This document shows, piece after piece, positions 1 through 5,540 of a DNA stretch of 8,051 nt. This stretch comes from Pseudomonadota bacterium (lineage in GTDB: Bacteria; Pseudomonadota; Gammaproteobacteria; Xanthomonadales; Xanthomonadaceae). The notes under the pieces were generated by a model. It was not told the origin of the DNA, did not search any database, and worked only from the letters and a program-made list of their open reading frames with translations. The stretch lies in contig JANXZP010000257.1 in assembly GCA_025355485.1 (NCBI GenBank), positions 1-8,051 of the forward strand, given 5' to 3'. The number at the start of each line of letters is the position of its first letter. Position 1 is the first letter of the stretch. The position numbers and the translations under genes are program-made.

Positions 1-1114
1 TGCTGTTGCTGCCGGTCGCGGTGCTGCTGAATCCGGACGCGTTGCTGTTGTTGCCGGTCGCCGTCGCGTTGTAGTTCGTCGCACTGCTGTTGTTACCGGT
101 CGCGGTGCTGTCTCCATACGAGGCGTAACTGGAGTTGCCGGTCGCCGTACTGCCCGTGCCGTACGCCTGGCTGCCGTTGCCGGTCGCGGTGCTGTCCTGG
201 CCCGAGGCGACGCTGAAATTACCCGTCGCCGTGGCGCCGTAGTTCGACGCGTTGCTGCTGTTGCCGGTCGCCGTGCTGCTGTAGCCGGACGCATTGCTGT
301 TGTTGCCGGTCGCCGTCGCGTTGTTGAACGTCGCCTGGCTGTTGTTACCGGTCGCGGTACTGCTGGAGCCGGACGCGACGCTGTTGTTGCCGGTCGCCGT
401 CGCATTGTTGTACGTCGCCTGGCTGTGGTTGCCGGTCGCAGTGCTGTTCACGCCCGTCGCATACGCGTAATTGCCGGTCGCGGTGCTGTGCGTATTCGAT
501 GCGTTGCTGTGGTTACCCGACGCCGTGCTGTAGTTACCCGTCGCGTTGCTCTTGTAGCCGGATGCGGTGCTGTCCAGGCCGGACGCGACGCTGTAATAGC
601 CGGTCGCGACGCTCTGGTCGCCGCTGGCGAGGCTCTTGTAGCCGGTCGCGGTGCTGCAATTTCCCGTCGCCTTCGCGTAGCTGCCCGTCGCGGTACTGCA
701 ACCGTTCGCCGAGTAGCTCTTGTAGCCGATCGCCGTGCTGCCGGTACCCTTGGCGTAGCTGTATTCGCCGACCGCCGTGCTGCTGGTGCCGGAGGCGATC
801 GAATGATCGCCGATCGCGACCGCGGAGTAGCCGGACGCCTTGGCATAATTGCCCTCCGCAACGCTGCTCTTGTAGGCATAGCTCTTGTAGCCGGTCGCGA
901 CGCTGTTGTCGCCCTTGGCGTAGCTGTACGCGCCGGTCGCGGTGCTGTTGTTGCCGAAGGCGTTGGCCTTGTAGCCGGTCGCGGTGCCGTTGATGCCGGT
1001 GGCAATGCTGTAGGCGCCGCTGGCGGTGCTGCCGGTGCCGGTGGCGTTGCTCTTGTAGCCAGTCGCGGTGCTGTAGTTGCCGCTGGCCTTGCTGTAGTTG
1101 CCGGTCGCGACGCT
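1..1114 (-). repeat. Head repeat block C: 25 units of 14 residues plus one 13-residue unit, continuing off the left edge
   Basis: From residue 457 the period returns to 14. Five 42-bp units (905-1114) come first, then a lone 39-bp unit SVATGYKSYAYKS (866-904), then twenty 42-bp units (26-865). A further unit is cut by the window edge. Units toward the left edge often pair an ATATG unit with an STATG unit, giving a looser 84-bp higher-order period. An example is the near-identical stretches around 300-345 and 384-429. The array continues beyond the window. Confidence 0.87.
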
Positions 1115-2482
1115 GGAATTGTTGGCATAGCTCTGGTAGCCGCTCGCGGTGCTGTAGTTCAACGCGGTGCTCTTGTAGCCGTTCGCCGTGCTGCTGGTGT
1201 TGGCAACGCTGTAGGCACCGGTCGCGGTGCTCTGGTTGTTCGCCGTGCTCTTGTAACCGGCCGCGGCGCTGCTGTAATTCGCGACGCTCGCGTAACCGGA
1301 CGCGGACGACTTGTTGTTCGCGTTGCTCTGGTCGCCGCTCGCGGTGCTGTAGTTCAACGCGGTGCTCTTGTAGCCGTTCGCCGTGCTGTTCTTGTAGGCG
1401 TAGCTGCTGTAGCCGGTCGCAGTGCTGTTGTTGTTGGATGAACTCTTGTAGCCGGTCGACGCCGAGTTGTTGGCGGAGTAGCTGTTGTTGCCGGCCGAGG
1501 TGCTGTTGTTGAACGCCTGGCTGTTGTTGCCGCTTGCGGTGCTGTAGCTGTTGGCGGTGCTGTTGTAACCGGTCGCGGTGCTGCCGTAAATGGCGAAGCT
1601 GCTGTTGCCGGTCGCGGTACTGTTGGTGTACGCGCCACTGTTGTTGCCACTTGCCGTGCTGTTGATGTTGGCGGTGCTGTTGTAACCGGTCGCCGTGGAG
1701 TTGTTGTTGGCGAAGCTGCTGTTACCGGTCGCTGCGGAATTGTTGGCGGCGTAGCTGGTATTGCCGGTCGCGGTGCTGTCGGTGAACGCGCTGCTCTTGT
1801 AGCCGGTCGCGGTGCTGTAGCTGATGCCGGTGCTGTAATTGCCGGTCGCGGTTCCGTGGTTGTTGGCGTTGCTGCCGTTGCCAATCGCGGAGCTGTTGTT
1901 GTAGGCATTGCTCTTGTAGCCGGCCGCGGTGCTGTTCAAGCCTGCGTAACTGCTGTCGCCGGTCGCGGTGCTGTTAATGGTGGCGGTACTCGTGTTACCG
2001 GTCGCCGTACTGTTGTTGCCGAGGGCGTAGGCCTTGTAGCCATTCGCGGTGCTGTTGGTGCCAGCCGCATAGCTGTAGTAGCCGGTCGCGGTGCTGTTAC
2101 TGCCCTTCGCGTAGCTGTTACCACCCGTCGCGGTGCTGTTCGCGCCGTAAGCGTTGCTGAGGTTGCCGGTCGCGGTGCTATTCGCGCCATACGCGTAACT
2201 GCTATTGCCAGTGGCGGTGCTGTTGGTGCCTTTGGCGTAACTGCCGTTGCCGGTCGCGGTGGACTTGTATCCGTAGGCCGTGGAGTTGGAGCCGGTGGCG
2301 GTGGCGTAGCCATTGCCGATCTGGCCGTTGGCAGCGGCATTGACGCCGCAAGCGGTGTCGTCGGCCTGCGTCGCATTGCCGGTTCCGCAAGTCGTACCCA
2401 CCGCCCAGACACTTCCTGCGCTCATCGTGCCAACGGCCAAGGCAACGGCCAGTGTCAGCAGGCGCTTTTGTGTGTTCCTCAT
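1..2482 (-). CDS. Giant YadA/Hep_Hag head-repeat surface protein (adhesin-like), 3' end beyond window
   Basis: The frame is open from ATG 2482-2480 to the left edge, at least 827 codons with no stop. Residues 1-27 form a signal peptide (MRNTQKR, then a hydrophobic run ending VWA, with likely cleavage after A27). Residues 28-73 carry Cys32 and Cys45. From residue 74 on, the protein is an uninterrupted array of Ser/Thr/Asn/Ala/Gly-rich units of the form STATGNxSxAxGxx. This is the pattern of YadA-type heads (Pfam Hep_Hag), which fold as left-handed parallel beta-rolls in trimeric autotransporter adhesins. The expected role, by family, is surface display and adhesion or autoaggregation. The long N-terminal extension (ESPR) of some autotransporters is absent. 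Stalk and beta-barrel anchor cannot be seen, so trimer assembly and type Vc secretion are inference. ATG 2482 is preferred over the in-frame ATG 2488 because the AAAGGGG at 2491-2497 sits 8 nt upstream of it, against 2 nt for the other. Confidence 0.9.
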   Translation of the reverse strand, partial: MRNTQKRLLTLAVALAVGTMSAGSVWAVGTTCGTGNATQADDTACGVNAAANGQIGNGYATATGSNSTAYGYKSTATGNGSYAKGTNSTATGNSSYAYGANSTATGNLSNAYGANSTATGGNSYAKGSNSTATGYYSYAAGTNSTANGYKAYALGNNSTATGNTSTATINSTATGDSSYAGLNSTAAGYKSNAYNNSSAIGNGSNANNHGTATGNYSTGISYSTATGYKSSAFTDSTATGNTSYAANNSAATGNSSFANNNSTATGYNSTANINSTASGNNSGAYTNSTATGNSSFAIYGSTATGYNSTANSYSTASGNNSQAFNNSTSAGNNSYSANNSASTGYKSSSNNNSTATGYSSYAYKNSTANGYKSTALNYSTASGDQSNANNKSSASGYASVANYSSAAAGYKSTANNQSTATGAYSVANTSSTANGYKSTALNYSTASGYQSYANNSSVATGNYSKASGNYSTATGYKSNATGTGSTASGAYSIATGINGTATGYKANAFGNNSTATGAYSYAKGDNSVATGYKSYAYKSSVAEGNYAKASGYSAVAIGDHSIASGTSSTAVGEYSYAKGTGSTAIGYKSYSANGCSTATGSYAKATGNCSTATGYKSLASGDQSVATGYYSVASGLDSTASGYKSNATGNYSTASGNHSNASNTHSTATGNYAYATGVNSTATGNHSQATYNNATATGNNSVASGSSSTATGNNSQATFNNATATGNNSNASGYSSTATGNSSNASNYGATATGNFSVASGQDSTATGNGSQAYGTGSTATGNSSYASYGDSTATGNNSSATNYNATATGNNSNASGFSSTATGSNS
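1139..1193. repeat. 55-bp exact direct repeat, copy 1
   Basis: This stretch is identical over 55 bp to 1334-1388. It falls inside the 13-residue block and encodes the unit STANGYKSTALNY plus flanking residues. The offset of 195 bp is five whole 39-bp units, so reading frame and repeat phase are both kept. Confidence 0.88.
1334..1388. repeat. 55-bp exact direct repeat, copy 2
   Basis: This is the partner of 1139-1193. Most other units in the array share only the short core encoding TATG. A 55-bp exact match therefore points to a relatively recent duplication or gene conversion between units five apart. Confidence 0.88.
2012..2263 (-). repeat. Head repeat block A: 6 units of 14 residues (42 bp)
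   Basis: Six consecutive 42-bp units encode residues 74-157 of the minus-strand adhesin-like protein. Examples are STATGNGSYAKGTN, STATGNSSYAYGAN and STANGYKAYALGNN. Each unit is two 7-residue half-turns, and both halves usually carry the A-x-G motif. This is the canonical YadA head period. The block length is exactly 6 x 42 = 252 bp. Confidence 0.88.
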
Positions 2483-2490
2483 GTCCATAT

Positions 2491-2497
2491 CCCCTTT
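2491..2497 (-). promoter_or_regulatory. Ribosome binding site of the adhesin-like gene
   Basis: The minus strand reads AAAGGGG, 8 nt before ATG 2482. This purine-rich tract is an imperfect Shine-Dalgarno match. It supports the start at 2482 rather than the in-frame ATG at 2488. Confidence 0.55.
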
Positions 2498-2571
2498 GAT
2501 GTCTGGTTGGCGGTGCACCGGGCGCTTGCGCGCGCGACGGTCACCAAAACCCAGGGGGATGCAATCCCGCA

Positions 2572-2591
2572 ATCGTCCTTTTGCGGACGAT
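2572..2591. promoter_or_regulatory. Perfect 7-bp hairpin in the predicted adhesin leader
   Basis: ATCGTCC (2572-2578) and GGACGAT (2585-2591) are perfect complements around a 6-nt loop, TTTTGC. If transcription starts near 2618 on the minus strand, the hairpin lies in the 5' leader, about 90 nt before the start codon. There is no T-tract after it on either strand, so it does not look like an intrinsic terminator. It could be an operator or an mRNA-stability or translation element. A smaller stem (GGGAT-gca-ATCCC, 2556-2568) lies next to it. Confidence 0.4.
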
Positions 2592-2620
2592 CGCCCCCCG
2601 GCCTGACGGAAATTACGCCT

Positions 2621-2654
2621 CTGCATCCTACTCAGAATGTGATGCAGGTAGCAA
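2621..2654 (-). promoter_or_regulatory. Candidate sigma70-like promoter with overlapping inverted repeat, driving the adhesin-like gene
   Basis: On the minus strand, TTGCTA (2654-2649) and TAGGAT (2630-2625) are separated by 18 bp. Each matches four of six consensus positions for -35 and -10. A 7-bp inverted repeat, CTGCATC (2621-2627) and GATGCAG (2641-2647), overlaps the -10 element and the spacer, where a repressor would block polymerase. The promoter boxes are weak and the operator role is inference. The predicted leader would be about 135 nt. Confidence 0.35.
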
Positions 2655-2809
2655 CAGCTTAGAGCCTGAATGCGGGCAGCGCGCGCGGCGACAGGTCGCA
2701 CAGCCCGATCCACATCCATGCCACCGGCTTCGCACATACAGCGCGGATTCGGCTGCGGATGTGTATATCTGCGTGGACAATAACCCTCCATCCAGACCGA
2801 GCGGATCCC
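2655..2809. other. Remainder of the divergent intergenic region
   Basis: This is the protease-proximal part of the 327-bp region between the two divergent genes. I see no convincing promoter, RNA gene or repeat in it. A TATATC hexamer (2764-2769) could be a weak -10 box for the protease gene, but no -35 element lies at the right spacing. Confidence 0.4.
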
Positions 2810-4225
2810 ATGCGCCCACTTCCGACCACCCTCGCCCTGCTGCTTGCCGCTGCGCTGGGCGGCTACCTGACCCATCGCAGCGAGCCGTTGCAGGATCACT
2901 CGCCTATCGACATCGTGCTGCCGCAGGCGCGCGCCGCACTGCCGGTCGAGGCCGGCGGGCAGCCGCTGCCTTCTCTTGCGCCGATGTTGCGCGGGGTCAC
3001 GCCCGCGGTGGTGAGCATCCAGAGCAAGCAGATCGTGCGCACGCGCAATCCGCTGGCCGACGATCCGTTCTTCCGGCAATTCTTCGGGATTCCCGACATG
3101 CCGCAGGAACGCGTGCGCCAGGCGCTGGGCTCGGGCGTCGTGGTGGATGCGCAGCGCGGCCTGGTGCTGACCAACAACCATGTGATCGAAGCGGCCGACG
3201 GCATCACCGTAACCCTGGCCGATGGCCGTTCCGTGGAAGGCCAGATGGTCGGCGCCGATCCGGATACCGATGTCGCGCTGGTGCGGATCCCGGCCGATCA
3301 CCTGACGGCATTGAAGCTGGCCGACTCGAACCAGTTGCAGGTCGGCGACTTCGTGGTCGCGGTCGGCAATCCGTTCGGACTCGGGCAGACGGTGACATCG
3401 GGCATCGTCTCGGCGCTCGGTCGCAGCGGCCTGCAAGGCCTGGGTTACCAGAACCTGATCCAGACCGATGCCTCGATCAATCCGGGCAATTCCGGTGGCG
3501 CGCTGGTGAACCTGCGCGGCGAACTGGTCGGGATCAACAACGCGATCTACAGCCCGACTGGCGGCAGCGTCGGCATCGGCTTCGCGATTCCGTCCAGCTT
3601 GGCCAGCGACGTGATGCGCCAGTTGCTGGCGACCGGCAAGGTCACGCGCGGTTCGCTGGGCGTCGAGGCGCAGGATCTGGACGACACCATCGCGCACGCG
3701 ATGAAACTGTCCTCGCATCACGGCGCGCTGATCTCACGCGTGTATCCGGGTTCGGCCGCGCAGGTGGCGGGGGTGAAAATCGGCGACGTGATCACCGCGA
3801 TCAACGGCCAGCCGATCGCCGATCGCCAATCGCTGCATAACCAGGAAGGCCTGCTGCCGGTCGGCAAGCCGTTGACCTTGAATGTCGCGCGCGATGGCCG
3901 GAATCTGTCGCTGTCGGCCGCATTGAAAGTACAGGCCGACAAACTGGCCGGCGCCAGGCTCGACCCGCGCTTGCAGGGAGCAACCTTCGGCGACCTGCCG
4001 GAAAGCCTGAAACAGAAAGGCCTCGCCGGCGTGGTGGTTGCGCAAGTCGCGCCGGGCAGCCGCGCGTTCGCCAACAACCTGCAGTCCGGCGATTTGGTGG
4101 CGCAGGTCAATGGCGCGGACGTGGGCAATCTGGCCGCGCTGCAGGCTGCACTCGCGGGCAAGCCCGCGCGCCTGCAACTGACCCTGCTGCGCGGGCAGAT
4201 GGTCGGCACGCTGACTTTGCAATGA
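2810..4225 (+). CDS. degQ: Do-family (DegQ/HtrA-like) periplasmic serine endopeptidase
   Basis: The product is 471 aa, close to DegQ and DegP. Residues 1-20 form an N-terminal hydrophobic export or anchor segment (MRPLPTTLALLLAAALGG). The trypsin-like domain covers about 55-265 and has a complete triad: His124 in TNNHVI, Asp154 in DTDVAL and Ser228 in NPGNSGGAL. Two PDZ domains follow, about 279-370 (GSLGVEAQDL) and 385-470, with the second ending in a Leu-rich strand. By family, it degrades or chaperones misfolded envelope proteins in the periplasm. The short loop before the His motif (FFRQFFGIPDMPQERVRQAL) resembles DegQ more than DegP. An in-frame ATG at 2759 would add 17 residues in front of the hydrophobic segment. 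I prefer 2810 because the signal sequence then starts normally. A DegS/MucD-type name is possible; the exact orthology is uncertain. Confidence 0.93.
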   Translation: MRPLPTTLALLLAAALGGYLTHRSEPLQDHSPIDIVLPQARAALPVEAGGQPLPSLAPMLRGVTPAVVSIQSKQIVRTRNPLADDPFFRQFFGIPDMPQERVRQALGSGVVVDAQRGLVLTNNHVIEAADGITVTLADGRSVEGQMVGADPDTDVALVRIPADHLTALKLADSNQLQVGDFVVAVGNPFGLGQTVTSGIVSALGRSGLQGLGYQNLIQTDASINPGNSGGALVNLRGELVGINNAIYSPTGGSVGIGFAIPSSLASDVMRQLLATGKVTRGSLGVEAQDLDDTIAHAMKLSSHHGALISRVYPGSAAQVAGVKIGDVITAINGQPIADRQSLHNQEGLLPVGKPLTLNVARDGRNLSLSAALKVQADKLAGARLDPRLQGATFGDLPESLKQKGLAGVVVAQVAPGSRAFANNLQSGDLVAQVNGADVGNLAALQAALAGKPARLQLTLLRGQMVGTLTLQ

Positions 4226-4333
4226 CCGGCGTCGATTCTTCGATCTGAACCGCGGATGCCGGCGCGTCAGCGGATGATCGTCGCCGGCGCGTCCGTGGTG
4301 TAGCGTATCCATCTCCAAGGGATCTATTTCATC

Positions 4334-4339
4334 AAGGAG
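4334..4339 (+). promoter_or_regulatory. Strong Shine-Dalgarno site of the DUF883-like gene
   Basis: AAGGAG lies 7 nt before ATG 4347. It is the best ribosome binding site in the window and fixes this start. Its strength fits the first gene of the operon being translated at the highest level. Confidence 0.7.
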
Positions 4340-4346
4340 CAAGACC

Positions 4347-4640
4347 ATGTCGATGTCCGCCGAGTCAGAAAAATCCGCATCCCATCTGCACAGCGCCAGC
4401 GACCATCTCGGTCTGGCGCGCGATCACATCACCGTCGGCGTTGCCGATGCAGTGAATTCGGGCGTTGACGCCGCGCGCGAAGCCAAGGCCGTGCTCGACG
4501 ACAAGCTCGAAAAGCTGCTCGACCAGAGCAAGGATCTGGTCGGCCAGGCCGAGGAGTTGATTCGAGAACGTCCGTGGGCCAGCTTCGGCGTCGCGTTCGC
4601 CGCGGGCTACCTGATCGCCAAATTCACCCGTCGCAGCTGA
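4347..4640 (+). CDS. DUF883/ElaB-YqjD-like C-tail-anchored membrane protein
   Basis: The product is 97 aa. Residues about 12-75 are charged and predicted helical (a coiled-coil-like stretch with AREAKAVLDDKLEKLLDQ). They are followed by the family hallmark RERPWASFGVAFAAGYLIA (73-91), a single C-terminal membrane helix capped by basic KFTRRS. E. coli relatives YqjD and ElaB are inner-membrane proteins that bind ribosomes in stationary phase. A similar tethering role here is inference. It leads a run of closely spaced genes, and its stop is only 4 nt before the next start. The size and C-terminal motif are typical of the family. Confidence 0.85.
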   Translation: MSMSAESEKSASHLHSASDHLGLARDHITVGVADAVNSGVDAAREAKAVLDDKLEKLLDQSKDLVGQAEELIRERPWASFGVAFAAGYLIAKFTRRS

Positions 4641-4644
4641 GCGC

Positions 4645-5169
4645 GTGGCCGAGTCCGAACCGACTCCGCCGCTGACGGAGTCCGCGCGCTCGGTCTACGA
4701 CGCAGCGCGCGGCGTCGCGAGCGCATGGGGCGGCAGCTTCGTCGCCCTGCGTCGGCTGGTAGTGGCCGATTTCGCGCTTGCGCGCGCGGGGTTGGTGCGC
4801 TGGCTGATGCTGCTGTTCCTGGCTACGATCCTGTTCGGCACAGCCTGGGTCCTTTTGAACGCATTGGCGGTGTGGTTGTTGTACAGCGCCGGATTCGGCT
4901 GGGGACTTGCATTGACCTTGCCGCTGCTGGTCAGCGCGTTGCTGGGTGTCCCCGCGTACTGGTATTCGATGAAGGCGCTGAAGTGGGCCGAGCTCGATGC
5001 TTCGCGCCGCCAGCTGACCTTGTTGTTCGGCACCAAGGAAGAGGCGCAGGAAGCCAAGGTCGCGCCGCCCGGTACGCTGCATGCGGGCGCGCCGCCGGCA
5101 CGCGACCTGCATCGCGACTCCGGGACTGATCCGACGATGATCGATCCGACGATGGACGCCGAATCATGA
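4645..5169 (+). CDS. YqjE / phage-holin-superfamily-like inner membrane protein
   Basis: The product is 174 aa with a GTG start 4 nt after the preceding stop. No clear ribosome binding site is present, so translation probably depends on coupling. The N-terminal 50 residues are amphipathic (SARSVYDAARGVASAWGGSF). Two membrane helices follow at about 52-78 and 84-108, then a charged segment with RRQLTLLFGTKEEAQ and a low-complexity tail. The arrangement, and the position directly after a YqjD-like gene, match the yqjD-yqjE pairing of E. coli. Its molecular function is not established; 'holin-like' is only a family label and does not imply lysis. The tail ends with a small duplication (DPTM-I-DPTM). 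The stop overlaps the next start as ATGA. Confidence 0.72.
   Translation: MAESEPTPPLTESARSVYDAARGVASAWGGSFVALRRLVVADFALARAGLVRWLMLLFLATILFGTAWVLLNALAVWLLYSAGFGWGLALTLPLLVSALLGVPAYWYSMKALKWAELDASRRQLTLLFGTKEEAQEAKVAPPGTLHAGAPPARDLHRDSGTDPTMIDPTMDAES
5128..5154 (+). repeat. Short tandem duplication at the 3' end of the YqjE-like gene
   Basis: GATCCGACGATG occurs at 5128-5139 and again at 5143-5154, a 15-bp period that keeps frame and encodes DPTM twice. It lies in the non-conserved C-terminal tail and looks like slippage. Confidence 0.7.
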
Positions 5170-5540
5170 GCATCCGCACCAGTCGCGCCGTCGTCAGTAT
5201 CGCCGAGGCGGACGTCGCCCTGCATCGTGCCGGGGTCATCGCCGCATGGCGCGGGTTCAAGCACGAAGCTGAACGCGCCGCCACGCCCACACGGGTGATC
5301 GGCGCGGGATTGATCGCCGGTTTCATCAGCGGTTTGCGCAGTTCGTCCGCGGGCCGCGGCCTTCCGATCGGCGACAAGTTGTTCGGCGCAGTGATCGACA
5401 GCTTGTTCGCCGGTTTCAGCGCGGCGATGGCGGCGGGTGTCGCGGCAGACGAAGGCGCGGCCGGGGCGAACGCGAGCGCTGCGCAGCCCGCCCCGACGCA
5501 CTCGGCTTCGGCGCCCGCACCTCCAGCAGGCGTCACGTGA
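5166..5540 (+). CDS. Small hydrophobic protein of unknown function in the YqjD/YqjE-like cluster
   Basis: I do not recognise this 124-aa product. It has an N-terminal region predicted to be helical (SIAEADVALHRAGVIAAWRG, 11-30). Two Gly/Ala-rich hydrophobic stretches follow at about 44-57 (VIGAGLIAGFISGL) and 72-94 (LFGAVIDSLFAGFSAAMAAG), then an Ala/Pro-rich tail. The hydrophobic stretches could be short membrane hairpins, or amphipathic helices like those near glycine-zipper proteins. It starts within the previous stop (ATGA, 5166-5169) and ends overlapping the next start (GTGA, 5537-5540). It is therefore almost certainly real and co-translated. By position it may take the place of yqjK in the E. 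coli yqjDEK cluster, but I see no sequence basis for calling it YqjK. Confidence 0.8.
   Translation: MSIRTSRAVVSIAEADVALHRAGVIAAWRGFKHEAERAATPTRVIGAGLIAGFISGLRSSSAGRGLPIGDKLFGAVIDSLFAGFSAAMAAGVAADEGAAGANASAAQPAPTHSASAPAPPAGVT

Larger units (their letters stand above)
1115..2011 (-). repeat. Head repeat block B: 23 consecutive units of 13 residues (39 bp)
   Basis: The block is 897 bp, exactly 23 x 39, and encodes residues 158-456. Units include STATGNTSTATIN, STATGDSSYAGLN, STASGNNSQAFNN and STANGYKSTALNY. The first half-turn matches that of the 14-residue units. The second half-turn is one residue shorter and mostly lacks its glycine, which is replaced by N-N, I-N, T-N or similar. I enumerated all 23 units by translating the frame; none is 14 residues long. 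Confidence 0.88.

Noticed and set aside
425..1441. A 338-codon plus-strand open frame rich in Val-Ala-Gly-Arg repeats, with similar frames at 1856-2662 (+), 448-1128 (-) and 1354-1908 (-)
   Set aside because: These are out-of-frame or antisense readings of the repeated minus-strand gene. Its codons (AGC, ACC, GCG, GGC, AAC) yield few stops in the other frames. None has a signal peptide or ribosome binding site, and the true frame gives a clean exported protein with a recognised repeat.
1..2300. CRISPR array or other non-coding tandem repeat
   Set aside because: The 39/42-bp periodicity is explained by codons of a continuous open frame with degenerate units. There are no identical palindromic repeats alternating with unique spacers.
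2581..3840. A 419-codon plus-strand frame overlapping the protease gene
   Set aside because: It is an Arg/Gly/Pro-rich shadow frame. The overlapping frame at 2810-4225 carries an intact trypsin triad and PDZ domains.
4226..4290. Possible terminator after the protease gene: stems GCCGGCG/CGCCGGC (4258-4264, 4282-4288) and CCGGCGTC/GATGCCGG (4226-4233, 4255-4262)
   Set aside because: The stems are short, have loops of 17 and 21 nt, and are not followed by a T-tract. GCCGGC is also frequent by chance at this base composition. The 11-bp direct repeat GCCGGCGCGTC (4258, 4283) is probably coincidental.
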